DNA of 42,822 bases from Flavobacteriales bacterium (GTDB lineage Bacteria; Bacteroidota; Bacteroidia; Flavobacteriales; Flavobacteriaceae), in contig JALVST010000049.1 of the NCBI GenBank assembly GCA_027024205.1, forward strand, positions 1-42,822, given 5' to 3'. The notes under the pieces were generated by a model. That model worked only from the letters and a program-made list of their open reading frames with translations, had not been told where the DNA came from and searched no databases. Shown here one piece after another: positions 1 through 9,256 of this stretch. Made by a program: the position numbers and the translations under genes. Positions within the stretch are counted from its first letter, which is position 1. The number at the start of each line of letters is the position of its first letter.

Positions 1-1
1 T

Positions 2-571
2 TCGTATATTCGTTTTAAAGATGAAACAGGGCATTGGTATAACGTAGAATTGACCAACCAAATGTTTACTACAAATTCTATGATTTTAGGTTCGGGCTAC
101 ATCAAAGCGGAAGCCTTACAAAGCAAAATTTATATGGCAAATCTTGATAAAAAACAATTTTTGTCTTTAATGTTAGTCGATATGGCAAACGGCTATATTC
201 ACAAATTCGGTTATGATGAATTTGTTAAAAAAATTATTGATAAAGCCTTGATTTTATATCCAAACGGCATTAACGCCAATATGCTCAATTCCAATTTTTT
301 AACCTACAAATTTGAATATTTTTGTCATAAATTCGGTATTAATCCGAGAAATCATCAAGAATTACAAAAAATCAAGTATTACCCGAAACTTGTCGGTATG
401 CTCAATCAAGTAAATGCACAATATCGTAAAATCGATAATTTGGGATACGAACCTATGCCCGAAGATGCTTATCAAAAATGGTTAAATTCCTTGCAAAAAG
501 CCAAACAAGAACAAGAAAGCAAAAGCATTGAAAACAGATTTAAACTCAAATTAAACACTTTTAAAAACTAA
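2..571 (+). CDS. Transglutaminase-like family protein, C-terminal part (5' truncated by window edge)
   Basis: Frame stays open upstream of the ATG at 50 to the window edge (SYIRFKDETGHWYNVELTNQM...). Similar to the C-terminal half of the next ORF (WYNxELT, SGYI, LVDxAxGY, DKALxxxPN). Confidence 0.6.
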   Translation, partial: SYIRFKDETGHWYNVELTNQMFTTNSMILGSGYIKAEALQSKIYMANLDKKQFLSLMLVDMANGYIHKFGYDEFVKKIIDKALILYPNGINANMLNSNFLTYKFEYFCHKFGINPRNHQELQKIKYYPKLVGMLNQVNAQYRKIDNLGYEPMPEDAYQKWLNSLQKAKQEQESKSIENRFKLKLNTFKN

Positions 572-673
572 TGAAACCGACATGATTAAAATAATTATTA
601 AACACACAACGAAATGATTATTTTAATCATCAAAGGTTACATCTGACCATAATGTTAAATAAAAAATAAACAG

Positions 674-1747
674 ATGAAAAAATTTATCATCATATTTATC
701 CTGTTAAACTTCTTTCAATCTTTTGCACAAGACCGTGAAAGTTTGTATCAAGATGCCTACAACCAATTATCCGAAATGTTGGAAGGCAAGCAAAAAATTG
801 ATTTTAAAAAGGCGGTATTTTTGGTTGAAAATGCGTATTTGTTAGGCAATTTAGATACGGTTAGAGTTAATCGTCAAATCAATTTCTTAAAAAATCTTTG
901 CATAAAAGTATCTGAAAATCAAAAGCTTTTATACGATGAAAAAGACAGCCTGACAATCAAAAAATACGCAAGTATTTTTACCGTGATGAAAGACAGTATT
1001 CCAATGATTAATCAAAAAGGTAAGAAGTTTATTCATATACCTTTCACTTATGATTTTAACGACGTTTTCGGGCATCAACATTGGACAAATATGTTCGTTA
1101 ACAAATTATTAGATACGCATAAAGGCAATTGTCATTCTTTGCCTTACCTATACAAAATTCTTGCACAGGAATTAGGCGTAAACGCCAATTTGGCAGTGGC
1201 ACCCAATCATTTTTATATCAAACATCACAGCTTGAAATTCGGTTGGTATAATACCGAACTCACAAGCGGAATTTTTCCCATTGATGCGTGGTTAATGGCG
1301 TCCGGCTATATTCATTTGTCAGCCATACAAAATGGCGTTTATATGAAAGCTTTGAACGAAAAAGAAAGTATTGCGCTTTGTTTGGTAGATTTGGCACAAG
1401 GTTATCAAAAAACGGAACTTTTTGATATTGATTTCGTTATCAAATGTGCCGATAAAGCCCTTGAATATTTTCCGAATTTAGTAACCGCAAGAATTTTGAA
1501 AACCGAAGCGGAAGGCAAAAAAATAAATGATTTGCTTTCTGTGTATGGTGCCGATTTTTCAGACGTATTAAAATTTGAGAAAACAAGAAAAATGTTTTAT
1601 AAAATTCAAAACGAACTTACCGAAATATACGAATTGGGTTATAGAGAAATGCCCGAAGAAATGTATTTGGAATGGTTGGTTTCGTTAAAAAAAGAAAGAG
1701 AAAAATACACTAACAAAAAAATTAATATATTTACAAAGTCAAAATAA
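674..1747 (+). CDS. Secreted transglutaminase-like protein, paralog of the preceding ORF
   Basis: Signal peptide MKKFIIIFILLNFFQSFAQ; Cys/His/Asn-type core GNCHSLPYLYKILAQELG...APNHFYIKH...GWYNTEL. Confidence 0.65.
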   Translation: MKKFIIIFILLNFFQSFAQDRESLYQDAYNQLSEMLEGKQKIDFKKAVFLVENAYLLGNLDTVRVNRQINFLKNLCIKVSENQKLLYDEKDSLTIKKYASIFTVMKDSIPMINQKGKKFIHIPFTYDFNDVFGHQHWTNMFVNKLLDTHKGNCHSLPYLYKILAQELGVNANLAVAPNHFYIKHHSLKFGWYNTELTSGIFPIDAWLMASGYIHLSAIQNGVYMKALNEKESIALCLVDLAQGYQKTELFDIDFVIKCADKALEYFPNLVTARILKTEAEGKKINDLLSVYGADFSDVLKFEKTRKMFYKIQNELTEIYELGYREMPEEMYLEWLVSLKKEREKYTNKKINIFTKSK

Positions 1748-1749
1748 TT

Positions 1750-2753
1750 ATGAAACGATTTGTCCTACTTATTTTATTTTATTTTCGGTCAATATATCTT
1801 TTGCACAAGTAAAAGAACATTTGTCCGAAAAAGAAAAAGCTAGAAGAGAAAAGAATATACAAGCAGGAAATCCTTTTAAACGTTTTGGATATAAACCGAA
1901 AATTGCCACATTAAGCAAAGGAAAGTATCTGGAATTTCACGATTTGGACACGATAATGAAAATTGGTTCCTTTGTATTCAACACACGGCAGAAAAAGATA
2001 ATCGGTTATGTAAATTTAGACACGGTTCATTCCGAAGCAATTTTAAATCCACAATTGATAAGCCGTTGGTTTAGTCCGGACCCTTTAAGCGAAGAATATC
2101 CTAGTTGGTCGCCTTATAATTTTACGATGAATAATCCTATAAGATTTATTGATCCTGATGGGAAAGCGCCGGAATGGATTGTTGGAACAGATGGAAAAAA
2201 GGTAACATACACAAAGAACAAGGATGGTTCTATTACTTGGAGTAGTAACGCATCGGATGATGTCAAAACAATTGGTAATGCAATGCTTAAAACAGAGCAA
2301 GGCACTGAATCTCTTGATAATTGGATAAATTCTACTGAAACTGCATATGTTATCAAAATTGATAGAAATACACCAGCAAAAGATGCGCCTGGATATGCCG
2401 AAAGTGACCCATCAAAAGATAGTAAGGGTAATAATATTATAAAAAATGGAGTTTATGAAAAAGTAATAGTAATTTTTTATGACAATGCAATTAAGGAATG
2501 GAGTCAGGATGAAAGATCTAGATTTTTTGGCGCATCCCTTACAGAAATTTATGGGGCTAATGCATCTCACGAAGAAGGGCATAGCAGACCAAGTCAGATA
2601 GTTTTAGATAAAAAACACCCTAATGAAAAATCGCAAAATCCATCTAAAAATATTCCAATGTATAACGAAATCAGATATAGAGATCAATACAATAAAAATG
2701 ATGATAGTTGGAAAGAACTGTATAAAAGAAATAAACGACTTAAAAATTTTTAG
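1750..2753 (+). pseudogene. Miniature RHS-core protein with C-terminal effector-like domain (HEEGH); signal peptide separated by an apparent 1-nt frameshift
   Basis: ORF 1821..2753 contains RHS core motif RWFSPDPLSEEYPSWSPYNFTMNNPIRFIDPDG. ATG at 1750 encodes MKRFVLLILFYF; adding one T near 1782-1785 yields MKRFVLLILFYFSVNISFAQVKEHLSEKEK, a signal peptide joined to the ORF. Could be pseudogenization or a base-call/homopolymer error. Confidence 0.65.
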
Positions 2754-2759
2754 ATAACT

Positions 2760-3134
2760 ATGAAAACAAACAATAAATTTATAGCATCAATATTTTTTTT
2801 TATTTTAATCGTTACTAGTTGTAACTCTTCATTATTTGTGAACAAAAATATTTTATTAAAAAATGCAGCAAAATATAATAAAGAATGTATTCCGCTTATT
2901 AGAAACTCTACAAACGATACATTATCATTAAGTAATAATAATAAATGTATCAAAATTGGAAAAAATAAGTTTGCAATTGGGAGTTTAAAAAATGGTAAAA
3001 AAATTGGCATTTGGTATTATTACCAGCTTGATACAATAACAGGTAAGTCCGATTGCCAATATATTTTAAAATTTTATAATAACAAAAAGAAACTTTTGTA
3101 TTCATCGGGTTTTGTTAATGAAAAATATTTTTAA
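2760..3134 (+). CDS. Small lipoprotein; candidate immunity protein for the adjacent RHS-type effector
   Basis: Lipobox-like MKTNNKFIASIFFFILIVTSCNSS; starts 6 nt after the stop of the RHS-core ORF. Confidence 0.5.
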   Translation: MKTNNKFIASIFFFILIVTSCNSSLFVNKNILLKNAAKYNKECIPLIRNSTNDTLSLSNNNKCIKIGKNKFAIGSLKNGKKIGIWYYYQLDTITGKSDCQYILKFYNNKKKLLYSSGFVNEKYF

Positions 3135-3176
3135 TTTAATTTCAAGAATAATTATTAATTTTCTACAAAATCATGT

Positions 3177-3303
3177 GCCTAACACAGTGTATAGTTAATG
3201 GCGGTTAGTCGTTGATATTCAGTATATTGCATTTAATCAAAGACAGTGCTAAAATGAAAATTAAGAGCTATAAAATCCGCCACTAACCATACACGTTACC
3301 GGC
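3177..3303 (+). repeat. Long imperfect inverted repeat, attC-like
   Basis: Left gcctaac + gtgtatagttaatggcgg (3187-3204); right ccgccactaaccatacac (3277-3294) + gttaccggc. The 18-nt arms pair with 2 mismatches around a ~72-nt central region. Confidence 0.55.
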
Positions 3304-3495
3304 ATCTCACAATTTACCGGACTACATTAAATTACATTAAATTAATAAAGAGTCCAAAACATTGTTAATTGCATCCCAGGTTCAAAATGACATCTAAACT
3401 AAATTTATTATGTGGTTTTGACAGCCTGATTATATTTAGCGTAAAGAATTTTTTTATTAAATTTGTTTTACAAATGAATAAAAGCAAAAACTACG

Positions 3496-3609
3496 ATGAC
3501 TTTTTCATTATTTGAAGATGATTTTTAACCCGGTTTCTTCCAAGGAGCTATTATCGGTGCTATAACCATTTTGGTTTGGAACTATTTTTACAATAAAAAT
3601 AAAAAATAA
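3496..3609 (+). pseudogene. Small membrane ORF interrupted by an in-frame TAA
   Basis: Continuous frame MTFSLFEDDF*PGFFQGAIIGAITILVWNYFYNKNKK*. Confidence 0.35.
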
Positions 3610-3613
3610 ACAG

Positions 3614-3793
3614 ATGAGAAAATACTTAATTTATTTCTTGACAGGTTCATTAATAGTGATTGCCGGTGCTTTGTTAAAAATTTTGAATATTTATGAAAAA
3701 GTTGAATACATTTACATTTTAGGATTTCTGTTTGAGACTTTTGCTATTATCAACATTATAAGAATTATTAAAAAAGATGCTGACCGGTCATAA
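3614..3793 (+). CDS. Small (59 aa) two-TM membrane protein, below the ORF-track length cutoff
   Basis: MRKYLIYFLTGSLIVIAGALLKILNIYEKVEYIYILGFLFETFAIINIIRIIKKDADRS*. Two hydrophobic segments; resembles GldL-like N-terminal architecture. Confidence 0.6.
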   Translation: MRKYLIYFLTGSLIVIAGALLKILNIYEKVEYIYILGFLFETFAIINIIRIIKKDADRS

Positions 3794-3835
3794 TATTTTT
3801 TACTTCTGCTCTTTTCCGTTGTCCCGGAGCAACAC

Positions 3836-4675
3836 TCATTTAATATTCCGGACTTTTTTCATTAATGCTTTAACTTTATCCCCATCAACATCATTCGCCC
3901 AATAACCGTCTTTTTTAAAATACGATCCTATTATCAACCCATCGGCAACGGCTAAATAATCCGCCACATTATTCAAATTAACCCCCGATCCTATCAAAAC
4001 CGGTAAATCCGTTGCTTGCTTGACCTTTTTCAGTTCATTGATGTCTGCTGTATCACCGGTGTGCATACCCGTTACAATCAAGCCATCGGATAAAAAGAAA
4101 TCGGCAGCATGGGCCATTTCCACAATATCCAAATCGGCCGTAAGGGCATGCGAACTGTGTTTCTTTTTAATATCGGTAAATATAGCGATATGCTCTGCGC
4201 CTATATATTTACGGTAGCGGAGCAGTTCAGCCGCTTGACTGTCTATATAACCTTCATCTGCCAGATGACCAAACACAAAACCTTCGGCTCTAATAAAATC
4301 GGCACCAGCTGTGTAAGCCGCCGCCAAAGCGGCTTTGTTGGCTCCGGCCAGTATCTGAATACCCAAAGGCAAACCGGTTTCTTTTTTTGTCAAATAAGCA
4401 ATTAAACCTGTCAAAGTGCTGATTTCGTGTCCTACATCGTTTTTTGTATAAGGCACATCGTGCATATTTTCAATCATTAAGGCATCAATGCCGGCTTGTT
4501 GGTAAATACGGGCTTCATCCAAAGCTTTCCGGATGATTTGATTCACACTGCCGGCATATTGAGGCGTGCCGGGCAAAGCTTGCAAATGAATCATCCCTAT
4601 AACCGTTTTGTTTTGTCCGATTATTTTTTTAAACCTTCGGGTCATTTTTTCATTTTTATCTTGTAAATTTATCAA
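3836..4675 (-). CDS. BtpA/SgcQ family TIM-barrel protein
   Basis: GMIHLQALPGTPQY, ALMIENMHDVPY, GADFIRAEGFVFGH, LPVLIGSGVNLNN, ADGLIIGSYFKKDG. Likely start is the internal Met at about 4645 (MTRRFKK). Confidence 0.85.
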   Translation of the reverse strand: MINLQDKNEKMTRRFKKIIGQNKTVIGMIHLQALPGTPQYAGSVNQIIRKALDEARIYQQAGIDALMIENMHDVPYTKNDVGHEISTLTGLIAYLTKKETGLPLGIQILAGANKAALAAAYTAGADFIRAEGFVFGHLADEGYIDSQAAELLRYRKYIGAEHIAIFTDIKKKHSSHALTADLDIVEMAHAADFFLSDGLIVTGMHTGDTADINELKKVKQATDLPVLIGSGVNLNNVADYLAVADGLIIGSYFKKDGYWANDVDGDKVKALMKKVRNIK

Positions 4676-4689
4676 ATATTTTAAAATCT

Positions 4690-5625
4690 ATGTCCAAGAA
4701 ACCTAAAATTTGCGTTTTCGGCGCCGCCAATGTTGATATTACGGGGTTTCCCGATACGGAATTGGTATATAATGATGCCAATACCGGGCACATGAAAACC
4801 GCTGCTGGTGGCGTGGGTCGCAATATTGCCGAAAATCTCAAATATTTGGACTTTGAAGTGGAACTCATCAGTATTTTCGGTGACGATCCGCTAAGTGATT
4901 TTCTGATTAAAGATTGCCAAAACAAAGGTTTATACATTGACAGGAGTTTATTTCTCAAAGACATGCCCGCTTCTACTTTTATTGCCGTTCTCGACGACCA
5001 TAATGATTTGGCGGTAGGCATATCGGCTATGCAATTGTATGACGATATAGATGAGGATTTGTTTATTACCAATTTTCCCGGGAAAATAGAAGCGGAATAT
5101 GTAGTTTTGGAAACCAATCTGTCGAGCCGGATTTTAGAAGCGATTGTTGAAAAGTATCCCGGTAAAAAATTGGTGTTGGATACCGTTTCAGGCAAAAAAG
5201 CTTTACGGGCAAAATCTGTCTTAAAAGACATTTATATATTGAAAACCAATTTATTAGAAGCAGAAGTGCTCAGTGGTATCAAAATACAAAATGACCGTGA
5301 TTTGAAAAAATTAATATACTTTTTTCTAGTGAAAGGTGTTACAAAGGTTTTTATTACTTTGGGCAAACAAGGCGTAATTTACGGCACTCAAAATTTAATT
5401 GAAAAACAAAATCCCGTCCCGGCAACAGTTAAAAATACCACAGGTGCCGGCGATTCATTTGTGGCCGGTTTGGTTTATGCCGATGCTTTGCATAAAAGTG
5501 TGAGAGACATGGCAACTTTTGGTATGCAAATGGCGGCGTTGACGGTCAGTCACCATGAGGCTGTCAATCCGGATGTAAGAAATTTAGTATCAAGTAGCGA
5601 CGCTCTACAAGAGCGTCAAAATTGA
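4690..5625 (+). CDS. psuK: PfkB-family carbohydrate kinase, probable pseudouridine kinase
   Basis: CVFGAANVDITG...GHMKTAAGGVGRNIAENL and C-terminal NTTGAGDSFVAGLVYA; adjacent to psuG. Confidence 0.85.
   Translation: MSKKPKICVFGAANVDITGFPDTELVYNDANTGHMKTAAGGVGRNIAENLKYLDFEVELISIFGDDPLSDFLIKDCQNKGLYIDRSLFLKDMPASTFIAVLDDHNDLAVGISAMQLYDDIDEDLFITNFPGKIEAEYVVLETNLSSRILEAIVEKYPGKKLVLDTVSGKKALRAKSVLKDIYILKTNLLEAEVLSGIKIQNDRDLKKLIYFFLVKGVTKVFITLGKQGVIYGTQNLIEKQNPVPATVKNTTGAGDSFVAGLVYADALHKSVRDMATFGMQMAALTVSHHEAVNPDVRNLVSSSDALQERQN
5599..5617. repeat. Perfect 8-bp-stem hairpin at the 3' end of psuK
   Basis: gacgctct aca agagcgtc overlaps the last codons (SSSDALQERQN). Confidence 0.6.
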
Positions 5626-5754
5626 AAATGGAAAATTTTTCCTCATTTCTTTAAAATAGAAGTAGAATTATGATATGAAGTACAAAACTCACTTTCAACT
5701 TTTAACTAAGGTCACCGAGCTTGTCGAAGTGCAACTTTCAACGCGTATAACCAA

Positions 5755-6666
5755 ATGAGCAACTACATCGACATAAAACCCGAAGTAATCCAAGCGCTCC
5801 AAAACAACCGCCCTGTTGTGGCACTGGAATCCACCATTATTTCACATGGCATGCCTTATCCTAAAAACTTGGAAACAGCTTTACAGGTGGAAGCAGTTGT
5901 GAGAGCTGAAAGTGCCGTTCCGGCGACCATTGCATTGATAAATGGCAAAATAAAAGTTGGATTGAACAGAGAAGAAATAGAATTTTTAGCTAAAAAAGGA
6001 CGCGAAGTCATTAAGACCAGCCGGCGGGATATCCCTTATGTGTTATTACACAAACTGACCGGCGCCACAACCGTAGCGGCTACAATGATAGCCGCCGAAA
6101 GTGCAGGTATCAAAATTTTTGCTACCGGAGGAATAGGCGGGGTACATCGCGGGGCAACCGAAACTTTTGATATCTCCGCCGACTTACAAGAACTGGCACA
6201 GACCAATGTAGCTGTGGTTTGTGCCGGAATCAAATCCATATTGGACTTGGGACTGACCCTCGAATACCTCGAAACTATGGGCGTGCCGGTCTTGGGTTAT
6301 AAAACAGATGAATTACCGGCATTTTATACCCGTAAAAGCGGCTTTAAAGTCGATTATAAAATGGAAAATCCACAAGAAATTGCCGACTTGCTAAAAATTA
6401 AATGGGCAACCGGACTGGATGGAGGCGTTGTTATTGCCAATCCGGTACCCAAAGTTTATGCGTTAGACGAACAGATTATGAATAAAGCCATAGAACAAGC
6501 GCTTGCTGAACAGCAAAAAGCTGGTATTAAAGGCAAGGAAAGCACCCCGTTTTTATTAGCAAAAGTTAAAGAACTGACAAGCGGACAAAGTTTAGTTTCC
6601 AATATTGAGTTGGTGCTTAACAATGCGCGTTTGGCCGCCAGGATTGCCAGATTTTTGATCAAATGA
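5755..6666 (+). CDS. psuG: Pseudouridine-5'-phosphate glycosidase
   Basis: VVALESTIISHGMPYPKNLETA, TVAATMIAAESAGIKIFATGGIGGVHRGATETFDISADL, family-typical. Confidence 0.95.
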   Translation: MSNYIDIKPEVIQALQNNRPVVALESTIISHGMPYPKNLETALQVEAVVRAESAVPATIALINGKIKVGLNREEIEFLAKKGREVIKTSRRDIPYVLLHKLTGATTVAATMIAAESAGIKIFATGGIGGVHRGATETFDISADLQELAQTNVAVVCAGIKSILDLGLTLEYLETMGVPVLGYKTDELPAFYTRKSGFKVDYKMENPQEIADLLKIKWATGLDGGVVIANPVPKVYALDEQIMNKAIEQALAEQQKAGIKGKESTPFLLAKVKELTSGQSLVSNIELVLNNARLAARIARFLIK

Positions 6667-6707
6667 TTTACCGTAATCTTTCAAATTGTCTTTATATCAT
6701 CATTAAT

Positions 6708-6719
6708 TTACATAAATTT
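6708..6719 (+). promoter_or_regulatory. Bacteroidetes-type -7 element (TAAATTTG)
   Basis: ttacataaatttgcatg upstream of the ORF at 6718/6751. Confidence 0.45.
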
Positions 6720-8319
6720 GCATGTTATTAAAAATATCAATTGTTACTCAATGAAATATCTCCGGTATCTTACCATTATTTTTCTGATTTATGCTTGTGC
6801 CAGAGTAGGCAAGCCTACCGGTGGTGACAAAGACGTCACACCACCGAAATTATTACTTAGTGTACCGGCAAATGAATCGCTAAACTTTAAAGGACAGGAA
6901 ATAATTTTGGAATTTGACGAATACGTTACGATTCGTGAACTAATGAAAAATCTATTGATTTCACCGCCACTCAAAAATCAACCCGTTATCAAACCTGCCG
7001 GTATCGCATCCAAACGGTTTAAAATTGAGTTTCAAGATAGCCTTAATCCCAATACCACCTATCAAATCAATTTCGGAGAGAGCATTGCCGATTATAATGA
7101 AGGCAATAAACTGAAAAACTTTAAATTGGTTTTCTCGACGGGACCCGTTATAGACAGCTTGTCGTTAAAAGGTAAAGTAACTCCCGTACATTTTGACAAA
7201 AAACCGGAAATTATTTTAGTAGGATTGTATAAAGCCGGAACCTTTAACGATTCATTGGTATTTAGACAAAAACCATATTATGTGACCGTAGCCGATGATA
7301 AGGGTAATTTCGAATTAAATTTTTTAAAAGCCGGCACTTACCGGATTGTAGCTTTGGAAGATAGCAACCATGATTACAAATATCAACAAGGAGACGAAAG
7401 TATCGGTTTTATAAACAAAACGGTTATAATCCCGGGAGATAGTTTAATTCAATTGAATTTGTTTAAAGAACTACCACCGTTTAGTGTTGAAGATATTGAA
7501 CATAAATCGGTTAATCATATTCTCGTCAAATTTAAAGGACATCCGGACAGTCTGAAAGTAACCATCAAATCACCTTTAAAACGGCAACTGAGTTTTATCA
7601 ATAACGATGAATGGCATTTATGGTATGAAACGAAACAAGACAGTATCAAACTGGAAATTCCTTTAACCGGAGGACGTATCAGAAAATTTTACCATAAACG
7701 TAATGACAAAATAGATTCGTTGCAAGTTATGTTGGCTGTAAACAACCGTCTCAATCCTTTGGATTCGGTTATGATAAGTGCCAATATGCCGCTTGATAAA
7801 ATAGACAGCAACAAAATACAACTACTGGCTGACAGTGTAGCGGTTCCCTTCGGTTTGATACATTTGGCAAAAAGACGATTTAATCTAAAATTTGATAAAA
7901 TTTCAGGCAAAACTTACAATTTGACGCTATTACCAGGTGCCGTAACCGGATTTACCGGACCGGTTAACGAAGATACACTTAAAAAAAATTTTAAAATACC
8001 CGGAAAAGAAGCTTTCGGAAAATTAATATTGCATTTAAACAATACGCATCAAATCCCGCTGTTTATAGAATTGATTAAAAACAACAAAACAGTCCGTAAA
8101 ACCCCTACCCAAAACGGCAACGATTTTACAATGACATATCTAACCCCGGGTACTTATTCCTTGCGAATTATTGTCGATACCAATCACAATAATCTTTGGG
8201 ATACCGGCAATTACCTGAAACACATTCAGCCTGAGCAGAGCCTCGAACCGGATAAAAAAATTGAAATACGTGCCAATTGGGATGTAAACCAGTCTTTGAT
8301 TCTTGACGAATTAAAATGA
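6718..8319 (+). CDS. Ig-like domain lipoprotein (Bacteroidetes SbsA/Ig-like type)
   Basis: MKYLRYLTIIFLIYACARVGKPTGGDKDVTPPKLLLSVPANESLNFKGQEIILEFDEYV...; the lipoprotein start is more likely 6751. Confidence 0.8.
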   Translation: MHVIKNINCYSMKYLRYLTIIFLIYACARVGKPTGGDKDVTPPKLLLSVPANESLNFKGQEIILEFDEYVTIRELMKNLLISPPLKNQPVIKPAGIASKRFKIEFQDSLNPNTTYQINFGESIADYNEGNKLKNFKLVFSTGPVIDSLSLKGKVTPVHFDKKPEIILVGLYKAGTFNDSLVFRQKPYYVTVADDKGNFELNFLKAGTYRIVALEDSNHDYKYQQGDESIGFINKTVIIPGDSLIQLNLFKELPPFSVEDIEHKSVNHILVKFKGHPDSLKVTIKSPLKRQLSFINNDEWHLWYETKQDSIKLEIPLTGGRIRKFYHKRNDKIDSLQVMLAVNNRLNPLDSVMISANMPLDKIDSNKIQLLADSVAVPFGLIHLAKRRFNLKFDKISGKTYNLTLLPGAVTGFTGPVNEDTLKKNFKIPGKEAFGKLILHLNNTHQIPLFIELIKNNKTVRKTPTQNGNDFTMTYLTPGTYSLRIIVDTNHNNLWDTGNYLKHIQPEQSLEPDKKIEIRANWDVNQSLILDELK

Positions 8320-8518
8320 TTATTAAAAAGTCCCGTGAATAACAATGTTTTCTTTAATTCATTAAATTTTAGTATTAAATTACAATTTATACATGATGAA
8401 AAGTATAGGTGGTTGCAAAATCTTTTATTTATAATTTTTTGATAATCTACACAATTTGAAATATTAAGCTGAAAAATACATAAATTTGCAATCTCCTTAT
8501 CAAGAGGAACTTCCAAAT

Positions 8519-9253
8519 ATGAATTTAATCATCGACATAGGTAATACCGGTATTAAATTAGCTGTCTTTAATGATAAAAACAGGCTAATGTATTGGCAAA
8601 GAACCAATCATCTGAATTGTACCGGAGATTTAGAGCAAATAATCAGCCGGTTTCCCGTCCGTAATGCCATTATTTCTCAAGTCGGTAAATCCTTAAAAGA
8701 ATTGGAAAATTTTTTGTCAAAACAAAACATCGCTTTTATAAAACTCCATGCCGGATTGACTTTACCGTTTGATATAGCTTATAAAACACCGGAAACCATC
8801 GGGGCTGACCGCCTCGGATTAGTAGCCGGTGCCGTTTTAAAACATCCGGAAGGCCATAAATTAATCATAGATGCAGGCACTTGTGTCACTTATGATTTTA
8901 TCGACTACCATAATGTGTATCATGGCGGTGCTATCTCTCCGGGTTTACAATTGCGGTTTAAATCTTTAAACGATTATACCGCCAATTTACCCCTGCTACA
9001 AGCCGGCGACAAAAAAATACCCTTTACAGGATACGATACCGAAACATCGATAAAATCCGGTGTTATATACGGTCTTGCCAATGAAATTGAAGGCTTTATT
9101 GTTAAATATAACTTAAAATTTCGGGATTTAAAGGTTTTTTTAACAGGTGGTGACGAGAAACTTTTGGATAGATACATAAAAAATAAGATATTTGTAAGCT
9201 CAAAATTCCTTCTGTTGGAAGGACTTAATTATATTTTAAATTTGAATAAATAA
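8519..9253 (+). CDS. coaX: Type III pantothenate kinase
   Basis: MNLIIDIGNTGIKLAVF, TPETIGADRLGLVAGA, LIIDAGTCVTYDFID, HGGAISPGLQLRF, VFLTGGD. ORF-track start 8486 trimmed to the Met at 8519. Confidence 0.95.
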   Translation: MNLIIDIGNTGIKLAVFNDKNRLMYWQRTNHLNCTGDLEQIISRFPVRNAIISQVGKSLKELENFLSKQNIAFIKLHAGLTLPFDIAYKTPETIGADRLGLVAGAVLKHPEGHKLIIDAGTCVTYDFIDYHNVYHGGAISPGLQLRFKSLNDYTANLPLLQAGDKKIPFTGYDTETSIKSGVIYGLANEIEGFIVKYNLKFRDLKVFLTGGDEKLLDRYIKNKIFVSSKFLLLEGLNYILNLNK

Positions 9254-9256
9254 TTT

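Noticed and set aside
655-676. 20-nt identity (aaataaaaaataaacagatga) shared with 3598-3617 upstream of another gene
   Set aside because: Low-complexity A-rich leader; likely chance or a common translation-initiation context.
2085-2356. Minus-strand ORFs 2085..2300 and 2114..2356
   Set aside because: Antisense to the RHS-core ORF; low-complexity composition and no signal; shadow ORFs.
4656-5231. 191-aa minus-strand ORF
   Set aside because: Fully antisense to psuK, whose protein is clearly a kinase; Ser/Lys-rich shadow ORF.
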